Positions 1-7,699 of a DNA stretch of 64,000 nucleotides are shown here, in pieces. Positions within the stretch are counted from its first letter, which is position 1; every line of letters starts with the position of its first letter. Both the position numbers and the translations under genes were made by a program. Location of the stretch: NCBI GenBank assembly GCA_000023185.1, contig CP001622.1, positions 1,736,001 to 1,800,000 on the forward strand, read 5' to 3'. Source of the stretch: Rhizobium leguminosarum bv. trifolii WSM1325. Lineage in GTDB: Bacteria; Pseudomonadota; Alphaproteobacteria; Rhizobiales; Rhizobiaceae. Below the pieces are notes generated by a model. The model saw only the letters and a program-made list of their open reading frames with translations. It made no database searches and was not told where the DNA came from.

Positions 1-45
1 AGGGCCGGCCGACGTCGATCGAATGACGACGGCCTATCAACAGGA

Positions 46-120
46 TGGTACGCCCTAGGGGAGTCGAACCCCTCTTTACAGAATGAGAATCTGTCGTCCT
101 AACCGATAGACGAAGGGCGC
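46..120 (-). tRNA. tRNA-Glu (anticodon CTC)
   Basis: The reverse strand folds as a cloverleaf with acceptor GCGCCCT paired to AGGGCGT and a T-arm containing GGTTCGACTCC. The anticodon loop is TTCTCAT, giving anticodon CTC, which reads GAG. The CCA end appears to be encoded (46-48). A second tRNA-Glu lies about 75 bases further on in the same orientation and is almost identical outside the anticodon stem. Confidence 0.93.
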
Positions 121-194
121 AGGTAGCTTCGTTAAAATAGGAGCGCGCGCCGGCTTCTGCAAGCGGAAGTGATGGCTTCTATATGGAGAGAAAG

Positions 195-269
195 TGGTAC
201 GCCCTAGGGGAGTCGAACCCCTCTTCCCAGAATGAAAATCTGGTGTCCTAACCGATAGACGAAGGGCGC
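195..269 (-). tRNA. tRNA-Glu (anticodon TTC)
   Basis: Cloverleaf on the minus strand with the same acceptor, D and T arms as the neighbouring tRNA-Glu. The anticodon loop is TTTTCAT, so the anticodon is TTC, reading GAA. CCA is encoded. Together the two genes supply both glutamate isoacceptors and probably arose by tandem duplication. Confidence 0.94.
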
Positions 270-477
270 TTCCTTCGTGGTGGCGCCCTTATAGTCAGGC
301 GTTTTGAATCCCGCAAGCGGAATTGCGGTTTTCCTTCAAAAAAATGACAGGAAATCCGAGTGCATTCGAGAAGCCGATTATTGAAGCTGAATCAATAGGC
401 TGCCGGTTGTTTCTTTAACGCGACGAGGCGGCGCTGCCGTAACGTGATGCGAAAATCGCGCGGCCGTCAGGCGGCCG

Positions 478-1539
478 TCAGATCGCTCTTGCCGTCGTGA
501 TCGGCGCCCGTTTGCCGCCGCAGCCCCAGTTCCAGTCACGGGTTTTGCCGGTATCGAGGTGAACCGAATCCGTGTGGCAGTAGGTGCCGACGCCGCCGCG
601 GTCCGGCAACGAGCGGATATAGGCGGCGATGTCCCATTTCGTCACGCCGTCGATCTGGATGTCGGCGGCCTCGCAGCTCTTGTGCATCGATTCGTCGGCG
701 CCGCCGGCGAGGCGGTTGTGCTCTTCGTCGCGATAGCCGGAAGTGACGATGACAGGCCGGCCGAAATGGCTTTCGACCGTCTTGATCACTTTCAGCAGGT
801 CGGGCTTGAAGCAGCCGACCTCGACCTTGTCGTTCTGGAGATGCAGCCTGTTCGGCGCGATGCGCGTCATGCCGGGCAGGGCCGCCTTGTGCAGCAGGCC
901 GGAAAGGCTGCCAAGCAGGTTCTGCTTCGGCGCACTGTAGAGCGCGTTCATCGTCGAGGTGGGAATGCTGCCCGTCGCCAACGACGCTGTCTGCACGGGC
1001 GCAAGCTGCGTGCTGCTATTCTGTGAGGATTGCTGCGGCAGCACCGGCTCCGCCGGCTGCTGGGGCACGGGCGGCTGGCTGTAGACGCTGCTTCGCGACG
1101 GTGCTGCACCTTCCACCGGCACATAGGCCTGCGGCTGAATGATCGTGGACGTGCTGTTGTTCTGCGGCGCCGGCTGGTGATCGGAAAAGATGCTCATCGC
1201 CTGCGCGTTGATCCGGGTCGACTGCAGGACGAGCCCGCCGATATTGGCGGGCGCCGCCGTTGCCGAACCGGCGGGCGGGACGGCTGCATTCGGATCTGGT
1301 GCTACGACCTGAGGCGCGCCTTGGGCGCCGGAGACGTTGACCAGCCGGGGATCGCTATAGACCGAACGTGGGGCAGGGCTTGCAGGCGCTGCCGTGGCGA
1401 GCTGCGGTGCTGCTGCGGCTTGCACCGCCGGAACCGCCGCCGCCGAATCGAGCGCCTTCTTGTCCGACGCGCAGCCGGACAGCGCCAGCACCGAGGTGGC
1501 GATCAGCAAAGCGCCCGTCACGGGCATCCGCATCTGCAT
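478..1539 (-). CDS. Lipoprotein with C-terminal M15A (YcbK/DUF882-like) peptidase domain
   Basis: Predicted 353-residue envelope protein. The N-terminus has a hydrophobic segment ending in a lipobox (ALSGC), so it is probably a lipoprotein anchored after cleavage. A long Ala/Pro/Gln-rich region follows (about residues 25-230). The last ~115 residues resemble peptidase M15A, with a TSGYR motif, an H-N-R-L-A-G-G-A segment, AADIQIDG and a late VHLD histidine, as in zinc DD-/LD-carboxypeptidase-like domains. The role is inferred as peptidoglycan cleavage or binding. The frame stays open further upstream, but the lipoprotein signal fixes the start near 1539. An alternative TTG nine bases upstream has a better-spaced GGAG. 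Substrate is unknown. Confidence 0.75.
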   Translation of the reverse strand: MQMRMPVTGALLIATSVLALSGCASDKKALDSAAAVPAVQAAAAPQLATAAPASPAPRSVYSDPRLVNVSGAQGAPQVVAPDPNAAVPPAGSATAAPANIGGLVLQSTRINAQAMSIFSDHQPAPQNNSTSTIIQPQAYVPVEGAAPSRSSVYSQPPVPQQPAEPVLPQQSSQNSSTQLAPVQTASLATGSIPTSTMNALYSAPKQNLLGSLSGLLHKAALPGMTRIAPNRLHLQNDKVEVGCFKPDLLKVIKTVESHFGRPVIVTSGYRDEEHNRLAGGADESMHKSCEAADIQIDGVTKWDIAAYIRSLPDRGGVGTYCHTDSVHLDTGKTRDWNWGCGGKRAPITTARAI

Positions 1540-1714
1540 GTTAAGCAAGCGACAGTCTCCAGTTGATGCGGAAAATCGGCGAAAAACGCTTCTCTTCCGC
1601 TTCGAGTCGCCAGGAGATTGCCTGCGGCGTCGGATCGCGGCAAGCGCCGAGGCGCCGGCCGGACCCGAAATCGAAAAAGCCGCAAGCCTCGCAAAAGCCT
1701 TGCGACGAAAACCC

Positions 1715-2155
1715 TTACCAGGCGCCGGTATTGCCCATCGAGGCCCAGGGCTCAGCGGCCGGAAGCGGGCTGCCTTTCTGCAGGATTTCGATCGAGATGC
1801 CATCGGGCGAGCGCACGAAGGCCATGTTGCCGTCGCGCGGCGGCCGGTTGATGGTGATGCCGTTGTCCATCAGATTCTGGCAGGTGGCGTAAATATCGTC
1901 GACCTCATAAGCGAGGTGGCCGAAATTGCGACCTCCGCTATAATCTTCCGTGTCCCAATTGTAGGTAAGCTCGAGGCAGGGGGCTTTTTCGCTGCGCGCA
2001 CGGTCGAGATCGTCGCGAGCAGCCAGGAAAACCAGGGTGAAGCGGCCCTTCTCGTTTTCGTGGCGGCGAATCTCCTCCAGCCCGAACAGCGTGGTGTAAA
2101 AGGTGAGGGAGGCGTCGAGGTCTTTGACGCGAACCATTGTATGAAGATAACGCAT
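1715..2155 (-). CDS. gloA: Lactoylglutathione lyase (glyoxalase I)
   Basis: A 146-residue protein of the VOC fold, the usual size of bacterial GloA. It begins MRYLHTMVRVKDLDASLTFY and contains FGHLAYEVDDI and GNMAFVRSPDGISIEIL. These carry the expected metal ligands: the early His, E in LELTYN, the His of FGHLAYEV and the late Glu. The family isomerises the hemithioacetal of methylglyoxal and glutathione to S-lactoylglutathione in the cytoplasm. The start at 2155 is chosen because AAGGAG lies about 10 bases upstream; the open frame continues further but lacks homology. It stands alone between the peptidase gene and the divergent cold-shock gene. Confidence 0.93.
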   Translation of the reverse strand: MRYLHTMVRVKDLDASLTFYTTLFGLEEIRRHENEKGRFTLVFLAARDDLDRARSEKAPCLELTYNWDTEDYSGGRNFGHLAYEVDDIYATCQNLMDNGITINRPPRDGNMAFVRSPDGISIEILQKGSPLPAAEPWASMGNTGAW

Positions 2156-2350
2156 TCTATTTACTCCTTTATTGGGGCTAGCTTTTTTCGGCGAGCCGAG
2201 GTCAGCTTCGGGCAAGTCATCTTTATAAAATGTGCACCTGGGAATAACCGAAAACTAGGACTTGCGCTTATCCGTTACCAAGATGTTAATCTTGATTTCA
2301 AGAATCAGTTAACCGTAACAGTGTGACGCGTATTCGAGGGGCTGGCGACA

Positions 2351-2929
2351 ATGGCTGACAGGATTTCATCGAACGAATACTCCGACCTCGACGAGCTATC
2401 AGGAGAGGCGGTCGATCTTGTTGAAATCACCGGCGTCGTCAAGTGGTTCGACGTCGCCAAGGGTTTCGGCTTCATCGTGCCCGACAACGGCATGCAGGAT
2501 GTTCTCCTGCACGTGACCTGCCTGCGCCGCGACGGTTACCAGACGATCCTCGAGGGAACGCGCATCGTCGCCCTCATCCAGCGCCGCGAGCGCGGCTATC
2601 AGGCTTTCAAGATCCTCTCGATGGACCAGTCGACCGCGGTTCATCCCTCGCAGCTGCCGCCGGTGCGCACCCATGTGCAGGTCACCGCGACGAGCGGGCT
2701 CGAGCGTGCGCTGGTCAAGTGGTTCAACCGCACCAAGGGCTTCGGCTTCCTGACGCGTGGCGAGGGCACCGAAGATATCTTCGTGCACATGGAAACGCTC
2801 CGCCGCTTCGGCCTGACGGAACTGCGCCCCGGTCAGGTGGTGCTCGTCCGCTTCGGCGACGGCGAAAAGGGCCTGATGGCCGCAGAGATCCATCCCGACG
2901 TTCCGAGCCCGGCAAGCCGGTCGCACTGA
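2351..2929 (+). CDS. Tandem cold-shock domain protein
   Basis: A 192-residue protein with two cold-shock (OB-fold) domains at about residues 27-92 and 117-183. Each has the RNP1-type motif K-G-F-G-F ([14 protein letters not shown] and [14 protein letters not shown]) and an RNP2-like segment (DVLLHV and DIFVHM). Single-domain Csp proteins are about 70 residues, so this is the double-domain form common in alphaproteobacteria. Expected role is binding of single-stranded nucleic acid and RNA chaperoning. It ends three bases before the DUF192 gene, and a terminator-like hairpin lies just beyond it. Confidence 0.92.
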   Translation: MADRISSNEYSDLDELSGEAVDLVEITGVVKWFDVAKGFGFIVPDNGMQDVLLHVTCLRRDGYQTILEGTRIVALIQRRERGYQAFKILSMDQSTAVHPSQLPPVRTHVQVTATSGLERALVKWFNRTKGFGFLTRGEGTEDIFVHMETLRRFGLTELRPGQVVLVRFGDGEKGLMAAEIHPDVPSPASRSH

Positions 2930-2931
2930 AC

Positions 2932-3420
2932 ATGCGCGGCCTAATCCTATTTGATGCCATCAGAAGCGCCATCCTGGCGCTTTTTTTCATGGTCGCGCTG
3001 CCGGCGTTCGCTGACGAGCAGATGCGGTTCGACAAGGAGCCGCTGCTGATCCAGACCGCTGCGGGCAAGGTGCTGCATTTTACCGTCGAGATCGCCTCGA
3101 CCCCGGACCAACGCGCCCGCGGACTGATGTTTCGCAAGGTGATGGCCGACGATGCCGGCATGATCTTCGATTTCGACGAGCCGCGGCGCGTCACCATGTG
3201 GATGGAAAACACCATCCTGCCGCTCGACATGCTTTTTGCCGACGACACCGGCACGATTCGCCACATCAAGGAAAAGGCAGTGCCCTATTCGCGCGACATC
3301 ATCGATTCGATGGTTGCGGTGAAATACGTCGTTGAACTCAATGCCGGCATCGTCGCCAAACTGGGAATCAAGCCTGGCGACAGGATCGTCAGCGCTACGA
3401 CGACCAAGAAGGCGAAGTGA
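2932..3420 (+). CDS. DUF192 family secreted protein
   Basis: A 162-residue protein with a signal peptide (LALFFMVALPAFA, cut probably before DEQ) followed by a DUF192 domain. Typical family features are visible: RARGLMFR near the start, MWMENTILPLDMLF in the middle and a C-terminal GIKPGDRIV. Function of the family is not established; it is exported in many proteobacteria. The start at 2932 lies 2 bases after the cold-shock stop codon and is needed for a full signal peptide. The sequence coding for the signal peptide also forms a perfect hairpin followed by seven T residues (2965-2987), so expression may depend on read-through. Confidence 0.82.
   Translation: MRGLILFDAIRSAILALFFMVALPAFADEQMRFDKEPLLIQTAAGKVLHFTVEIASTPDQRARGLMFRKVMADDAGMIFDFDEPRRVTMWMENTILPLDMLFADDTGTIRHIKEKAVPYSRDIIDSMVAVKYVVELNAGIVAKLGIKPGDRIVSATTTKKAK
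2965..2987 (+). terminator. Intrinsic terminator-like hairpin inside the DUF192 signal-peptide codons
   Basis: Stem AGCGCCA / TGGCGCT (2965-2971 and 2975-2981), three-base loop TCC, then a run of seven T (2981-2987). This is the classic shape of a Rho-independent terminator placed 36 bases after the cold-shock stop codon, but it falls within the downstream open frame. Confidence 0.6.
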
Positions 3421-3479
3421 CGGCGCATGCGAGCCGCGATGCGGCTGTCAAGGAATTCAACAATATCGGGATATTTGAA

Positions 3480-3556
<77 letters not shown>

Positions 3557-3720
3557 TGCCGTGAATGGCAGGGGAGATACACGGTTCACCTCCCCGTCGC
3601 AACCCATAAATCCAGCACAGGCTGGAGATTTTCTCGCCAGCCTGTGGATGCAGTTAGAATAATCTCGGATGTGCCGTCAATTTGCCGGCGAGGCGCAATG
3701 GGCGTCGGGACGGATCGGCC

Positions 3721-3834
3721 TTAGCCGCGGGCGAGCAGGCCGATATATTGGGCGTAGCTGATGGCAAGGTAGAAGAAAGCTGTGATGCCAGCACCTATCA
3801 CAATGGCATTGAACTCCGCCGAACGTCTCATCAT
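3721..3834 (-). CDS. Putative 37-residue small membrane protein
   Basis: Open frame starting with two ATG codons and encoding [10 protein letters not shown], then a hydrophobic stretch ([18 protein letters not shown]) and the tail QYIGLLARG. The basic N-terminus followed by one membrane-spanning segment is typical of small inner-membrane proteins. No strong ribosome-binding site is visible (GTGGAT about 12 bases upstream). No family recognised. The gene would lie between tRNA-Pro and the NDUFS4-like gene. Evidence is composition only, so confidence is modest. Confidence 0.4.
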   Translation of the reverse strand: MMRRSAEFNAIVIGAGITAFFYLAISYAQYIGLLARG

Positions 3835-4181
3835 GCGTGCAAATCCACTGAAATCGATTGAGCCGTAAACTAGTGCCGAGGGAAGGCAGCGGCAATCAGG
3901 TTGTGATCACAAGGTGAGACAAGCGGTAATATTGCGAAATCCGGCCGGCAATCCCCGGATTTGAAGGGGAGGCGGGGCCGGCATCCCCTCGACATGCAAA
4001 CGGAGTCGGCAGCGGCGTCGTTCACCGCCTTTTTTCTTGAAAAAGCGGGGATTCGCGGCTAAGCAAAATTCATCTCTTTGCGTTATCCTCAGCGATGATG
4101 CAAAAGGTCCGGTACGGGCCGGCAACGGGATTGAGATCATGAAAGGCGGGCGCTGCCCGCATAGTCGGAGACGCTGCAGTC
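3835..4181. other. Intergenic region without a recognised gene
   Basis: No convincing coding frame or RNA gene. It contains an imperfect inverted repeat around 4028-4051 (CCGC ... GAAAAAGCGG) without a following T run. Promoter elements for the downstream complex I subunit gene probably lie in its last 150 bases, but none is clear. Confidence 0.4.
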
Positions 4182-4487
4182 ATGTCTGCCAAGATCTATC
4201 GTCCAGCCAAGACCGCCATGCAGTCCGGCAAGGCCAAGACCCATCTTTGGGTGCTTGAATACGATCAGGAGTCGGCGCGCAAGATCGATCCGATCATGGG
4301 CTATACCTCGTCGGGCGATATGCGCCAGCAGGTGAAGCTCACCTTCGAAACGCAGGAACTCGCCGAAGCCTATGCCCAGCGCAACGGCATCGAATACCGC
4401 GTCATCGCACCGAAGGATCCGGTCCGCCAGGTTGTCGCCTATCCCGACAATTTCCGCTATACCCGCACGCAGCCCTGGACGCACTGA
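4182..4487 (+). CDS. ETC complex I accessory subunit (NDUFS4-like)
   Basis: A 101-residue protein matching the ETC complex I subunit conserved region (the 18 kDa NDUFS4/AQDQ family). Visible features are YRPAKTAMQSGKAKTHLWVL at the start, MGYTSSGDMRQQVKLTF in the middle and a late AYPDNFRYTRTQPWTH. In alphaproteobacteria and mitochondria this subunit sits on the peripheral arm of NADH:ubiquinone oxidoreductase. The gene stands alone, away from the nuo operon, which is usual. An NDUFS6-like zinc protein is found at 20.6 kb in the same window. Confidence 0.9.
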   Translation: MSAKIYRPAKTAMQSGKAKTHLWVLEYDQESARKIDPIMGYTSSGDMRQQVKLTFETQELAEAYAQRNGIEYRVIAPKDPVRQVVAYPDNFRYTRTQPWTH

Positions 4488-4544
4488 GATTTCTCGTCCA
4501 GATATGCCGCATCCGGTCGCGCTCGTGAGACGCGGCCAACAGAC

Positions 4545-4621
<77 letters not shown>

Positions 4622-4693
4622 CAAATCCAATGACTTGAAGCCGCCGCGTGACCAGCCCGAAGGGGCCCGGTCACTCGGCGCTCACATTGACCG

Positions 4694-4728
4694 CCGTCCG
4701 GCCAATCCCGCGTACGGCGGCCGGACGG
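4694..4728. repeat. 10-bp inverted repeat after tRNA-Arg
   Basis: CCGTCCGGCC (4694-4703) pairs exactly with GGCCGGACGG (4719-4728). There is no T run, so it is not a typical terminator; it may help tRNA processing or be part of the repeat cluster. Confidence 0.5.
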
Positions 4729-4734
4729 GCGTCC

Positions 4735-4836
4735 CTAAAGCGCGTCGCGATCTTTCGCTCCTCGCGCTTTAGGTCTCTGTTTTCGCGCATGTCGTTGTCG
4801 CAAAACCGCTGCGCACTTTTGCGCGACATGCTTTAG
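4735..4836. repeat. Rhizobial palindromic intergenic repeat (RIME-like)
   Basis: Block starting TAAAGCGCGTCGCGATC and ending GCGACATGCTTTAG. It contains the inverted arms GCATGTCG (4787-4794) and CGACATGC (4824-4831) around a GCAAAACCGCTGCGC core. I recognise this as resembling the intergenic mosaic elements described in Rhizobiaceae. A related palindromic element lies at 34373-34486. Confidence 0.65.
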
Positions 4837-5031
4837 CTAGAAGGATTGAGTCCGGTCGCGCAGCGGCCGGTCCTTTGCGCGACCGAACCGTCACGGGCCT
4901 CCATCATCTCGCTGATTAGTGGGCTTCGTACCGCTCTCCAAGTTCGTCGACGATCAGCAGCGTGCAGCCGCACAACTGCTTCTGGAAACGGAGGACTCGC
5001 CGCTAAAGCACGATGCGTAGATTCAAAGAGT
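4837..5031. other. Intergenic, no recognised gene
   Basis: No supported gene. The minus strand carries a short open stretch ending at a stop at 4916-4918 (…LLIVDELGERYEAH) that could be a gene remnant, but it is too short to assign. Confidence 0.35.
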
Positions 5032-5069
5032 TAGAGCGCCGTGCGTCCGAAAGGACGCACGGCGCTCTA
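5032..5069. repeat. Perfect 17-bp palindrome with GAAA loop
   Basis: Arms TAGAGCGCCGTGCGTCC (5032-5048) and its exact complement (5053-5069) around the loop GAAA. It lacks a T tract. The right arm ends one base before the istB fragment, so it could mark the junction where the insertion sequence was truncated. It resembles palindromic repeats scattered in rhizobial chromosomes. Confidence 0.75.
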
Positions 5070-5070
5070 T

Positions 5071-5289
5071 ACCGGTGCGGAATTATTGTTCGAACTTATC
5101 TCGCAACGCTAGAAACGCGGCGCCACTTTGATCACCGGCAACCTTCCGTTCGACGAAATGGACGGAGACCTTGGGATTCGAGCGCCTGACCGGCGCTTTG
5201 CTGGACCGCATCACCCACCACGCAACATCCTCGAGATGAACGGCGACAGCTATCGCCTCGCGCAAAGCCGCGCCCGAAAGGCCGGCTGA
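5071..5289 (+). pseudogene. Decayed 3' fragment of an IS21-family istB (transposition helper ATPase)
   Basis: Translation in stitched frames gives TGAELLFELISQR, a stop, KRGATLITGNLPFDE, then WTETLGFERLTGALLDRITHH, then NILEMNGDSYRLAQSRARKAG and a stop. This is the C-terminal third of IstB, the AAA+ helper of IS21 elements. Three lesions are visible: an in-frame TAG at 5110-5112 where family members have Tyr, one extra base near 5158 and one missing base near 5222. The 5' part is absent and is replaced by a palindrome. No istA is present. It is a fossil with no expected function. Confidence 0.85.
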
Positions 5290-5419
5290 CACCTGTCGAA
5301 AAATCGCGGCGCGCAGATTGCGCGCCGCGTGGCTGGTTTTTACTCCTCCGGCGTCGACATATCTCCGGATTGTTGGCACGATTGTTGTGGCGATCGGACG
5401 ACCGCCACAACGGGTACGG
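5290..5419. other. Probable remnant of the right end of the IS21-type element
   Basis: Non-coding stretch following the istB stop, including GCGCGCAGATTGCGCGCCGC and TGGCTGGTTTTTACTCC, which resembles the sequence usually found between istB and the IS end. The exact terminal inverted repeat cannot be fixed without its partner. Confidence 0.35.
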
Positions 5420-7699
5420 CTACAGAAGAAAATCGCCTGTCCCCAGGTGGACGAGGCCCTTCATCTGAACCTCGAAATCACGAACGCCGTCGCCGTTCAG
5501 GTCGCCCTGGATAACGGTAGCGTCGTTCGCGGATCCAGCCTTGTCTTCATAGTGCCAAGCGAGCGCGCCAGCCTTGTGGTCGAAAGAGGCATCCTCCTGC
5601 GCCAGGAAATGGAAGGTTCCATTGCCCTGCGCAGAGCCATTCGCATCTATCGCCGAGAAGTCCATCTTATCGACGCCGTGCTGGAAGTCGGTGATGACGT
5701 CGCGGTTCGAGCCGGACCCGATTTCCGTCGGTGCTTTGAAGACAAACGTATCCGCGCTGACGCCACCGGTCATGATGTCCTTGCCGGCACCACCGATGAT
5801 GACGTCCGTGCCGGCGCCGCCGTTCAGCTTGTCCGCGCCGGCCCCGCCATCGAGAACGTTGCTGCCGCTATTGCCGGTCAGCACGTCGTTGTAGCTGGAG
5901 CCAGTCAAGTTTTCGATGCTGACGAACTTGTCGCCGGTAGCATGCCCGCCCGATGCGGCCCCAGTCGCCAAGTTGACGTTGACCCCGCCGGAGCCCGCAT
6001 AGCCCGCCGTGTCCTGTCCGGTACCACCATTGATGACGTCCCCGCCGGCGCCGCCGCTGAGCTTGTCCGCGCCAGCCCCGCCATTGAGAACGTTGCTGCC
6101 GCCATTGCCGCCGGTCAGCACGTCGTTGTAGCTGGAGCCCGTCAAGTTTTCGATGCCGGCGATCTTGTCACCGGTGGCTTGCCCGCCCGATGCGGCCTTA
6201 GTCGCCAAGTTGACGTTGACCGCGATGGAGCCCGCATAGCTGGCCGTGTCGTTGCCAGTGCCGCCGTCGAGCACGTCCGCGCCGGCGCCGCCCTTCAACA
6301 CGTCACTACCGCCGAGACCCTTGAAGGTTTCGTTGCCGCCGTTGGACTGGCCGGTGTGTGGCATGATGTCGTTGCCGTTGGTCCCGACGAATTCCTTCGT
6401 CGGCGTGGTTGGCGTTCCCGGTTGTGTCGGTGTGGTTGGCGTTCCCGGTTGCGTCGGCGTGGTTGGCGTTCCCGGTTGCGTCGGCGTAGTTGGCGTTCCC
6501 GGTGCTGCGCTGGAGCTCGATTCGTAGGCACCGACATCGACAGTTCCAACGACGCGAGCGTGGCCGTCCAGATCGTCCGAGGCGACGCCGTACTTGTTGG
6601 TTCCGTGGTCGATCGCCAGCGAGCCGGAGCCGAGGTGGAAGTTATCGCTCGCTGCCCCCGAGAATTTCGGGTCGACGCCGAGCTGGTTGCCGTTCGCCGC
6701 GCTCGGCATCGCGTTGCCGCCGTCGGTCTTGACCGAGGCCTGGCCGGCCGTGCCGTTGTAGGTGATGTTGTTGGCCCAGACGACGTTAGTGTTCTTGTAG
6801 CTGTCGGTCGACGTGTTATCGATCGCGGTGTTGTTCTTGTTCAGCGATGGGTCCGCCACGGCGATGTTGTTGACCCAGGTGTTGTTGCTCGACGCCGAAT
6901 TGCTGAGCTCGCCGCGCCAGGTACCACTATTCGCCGGGTCCTGATTGTTGTGGTATGCGGTGTTGTTTTTCACCGTGACGGAGTCGCTCCAGGTAACCTG
7001 GATGCCTTTGCCGCCGTTCTGGTAGACGAGGTTGTTCTCGACCAGGGTCTTGAACGTGTAGTTCGGATGACCGCTCGCCTGCGTGCTCTGGAAATCGTCG
7101 ATGATGATGCCGTTGCCATCGGTGTGCGCACCCGACTTCGTGACGTTGTCGTGCGAGATGTTGTTCCGCACGATCGTCCGGTAGCCCTCCGTCGAAGTAT
7201 CGCCGGTGATGTTCCGGTTCTCGTAGATCGAGATGCCCGAGAACCAGCCCGTCGATGCGTTATTGTAGGTCTCGTTCCCTTCGATTTTGATGAAGTCCGA
7301 CTGGTTGAACTGGATGCCGGACTCGCCGCTGCCGTGGACCTTGTTGTTGAGAACTGAGATGTGGTGGACGTTGTTCGCTTCGATGCCGTCGCCTTTGGCG
7401 CCGCCGATGTCAAAGCCGTCGATTGTCACGTAGTTGGCGTTGACGCTGATCGCGTTCCACGAGCCCGCGGGCGGCCGGATCAGCGCCCCGCCGGGCACTT
7501 CCGAGCGCAGCGTGATGTCGGCTGCCGCCGAGCCGTCTTTGTCGAAGTTAATAGCTTCGTTGTAGGTCCCCGCCTTCACCACGACCTCGTCGCCGGGCTT
7601 AAGGTTCGCCGACATCGCCTCGCTGATCGTGCGAAAGGGAGAGGAGGTGCTGCCGTTGCCGCCGTTGCTGCCAGTTGTCGCTACGTAGTATGTTGTCAT
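5420..7699 (-). CDS. Secreted right-handed beta-helix protein with RTX calcium-binding repeats (pectate lyase-like)
   Basis: 759-residue modular protein. Residues ~1-400 are a parallel beta-helix with a PL9-like look: a start TTYYVATTGSNGGNGS, the SPFRTISEAM segment, repeated NNxV/NNKV rungs and an acidic DGNGIIIDDF that could bind calcium. Next is a Pro/Thr linker made of four copies of QPGTPTTPT. The C-terminal ~300 residues hold RTX nonapeptides (GGAGADVLDGG, GGAGADKLNGG), in which a ~80-residue unit is duplicated, followed by a terminal secretion-type domain ending in an aliphatic tail. There is no Sec signal, so type I export is inferred; no transporter genes are nearby. GAGG about 10 bases upstream supports the start at 7699. 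The substrate is probably a polysaccharide, but that is inference. Confidence 0.82.
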   Translation of the reverse strand: MTTYYVATTGSNGGNGSTSSPFRTISEAMSANLKPGDEVVVKAGTYNEAINFDKDGSAAADITLRSEVPGGALIRPPAGSWNAISVNANYVTIDGFDIGGAKGDGIEANNVHHISVLNNKVHGSGESGIQFNQSDFIKIEGNETYNNASTGWFSGISIYENRNITGDTSTEGYRTIVRNNISHDNVTKSGAHTDGNGIIIDDFQSTQASGHPNYTFKTLVENNLVYQNGGKGIQVTWSDSVTVKNNTAYHNNQDPANSGTWRGELSNSASSNNTWVNNIAVADPSLNKNNTAIDNTSTDSYKNTNVVWANNITYNGTAGQASVKTDGGNAMPSAANGNQLGVDPKFSGAASDNFHLGSGSLAIDHGTNKYGVASDDLDGHARVVGTVDVGAYESSSSAAPGTPTTPTQPGTPTTPTQPGTPTTPTQPGTPTTPTKEFVGTNGNDIMPHTGQSNGGNETFKGLGGSDVLKGGAGADVLDGGTGNDTASYAGSIAVNVNLATKAASGGQATGDKIAGIENLTGSSYNDVLTGGNGGSNVLNGGAGADKLSGGAGGDVINGGTGQDTAGYAGSGGVNVNLATGAASGGHATGDKFVSIENLTGSSYNDVLTGNSGSNVLDGGAGADKLNGGAGTDVIIGGAGKDIMTGGVSADTFVFKAPTEIGSGSNRDVITDFQHGVDKMDFSAIDANGSAQGNGTFHFLAQEDASFDHKAGALAWHYEDKAGSANDATVIQGDLNGDGVRDFEVQMKGLVHLGTGDFLL
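6401..6503. repeat. 27-bp tandem repeat coding for QPGTPTTPT
   Basis: Nearly four copies of a 27-base unit (starts at 6401, 6428, 6455 and 6482; the last one is incomplete), differing by one or two bases. They encode the flexible linker between the beta-helix and RTX parts of the secreted protein. Such in-frame arrays can change copy number. Confidence 0.9.

Noticed and set aside
4916..4995. Minus-strand stretch ending …LLIVDELGERYEAH
   Set aside because: Looks somewhat protein-like but is only about 25 codons and cannot be assigned to a family.
5083..5379. 98-codon minus-strand frame
   Set aside because: It is antisense to the recognisable istB fragment; no independent support.
5318..7357. 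679-codon open frame on the plus strand opposite the RTX gene
   Set aside because: It is the antisense shadow of the repetitive high-GC RTX/beta-helix gene; the minus frame has clear domains and a ribosome-binding site.
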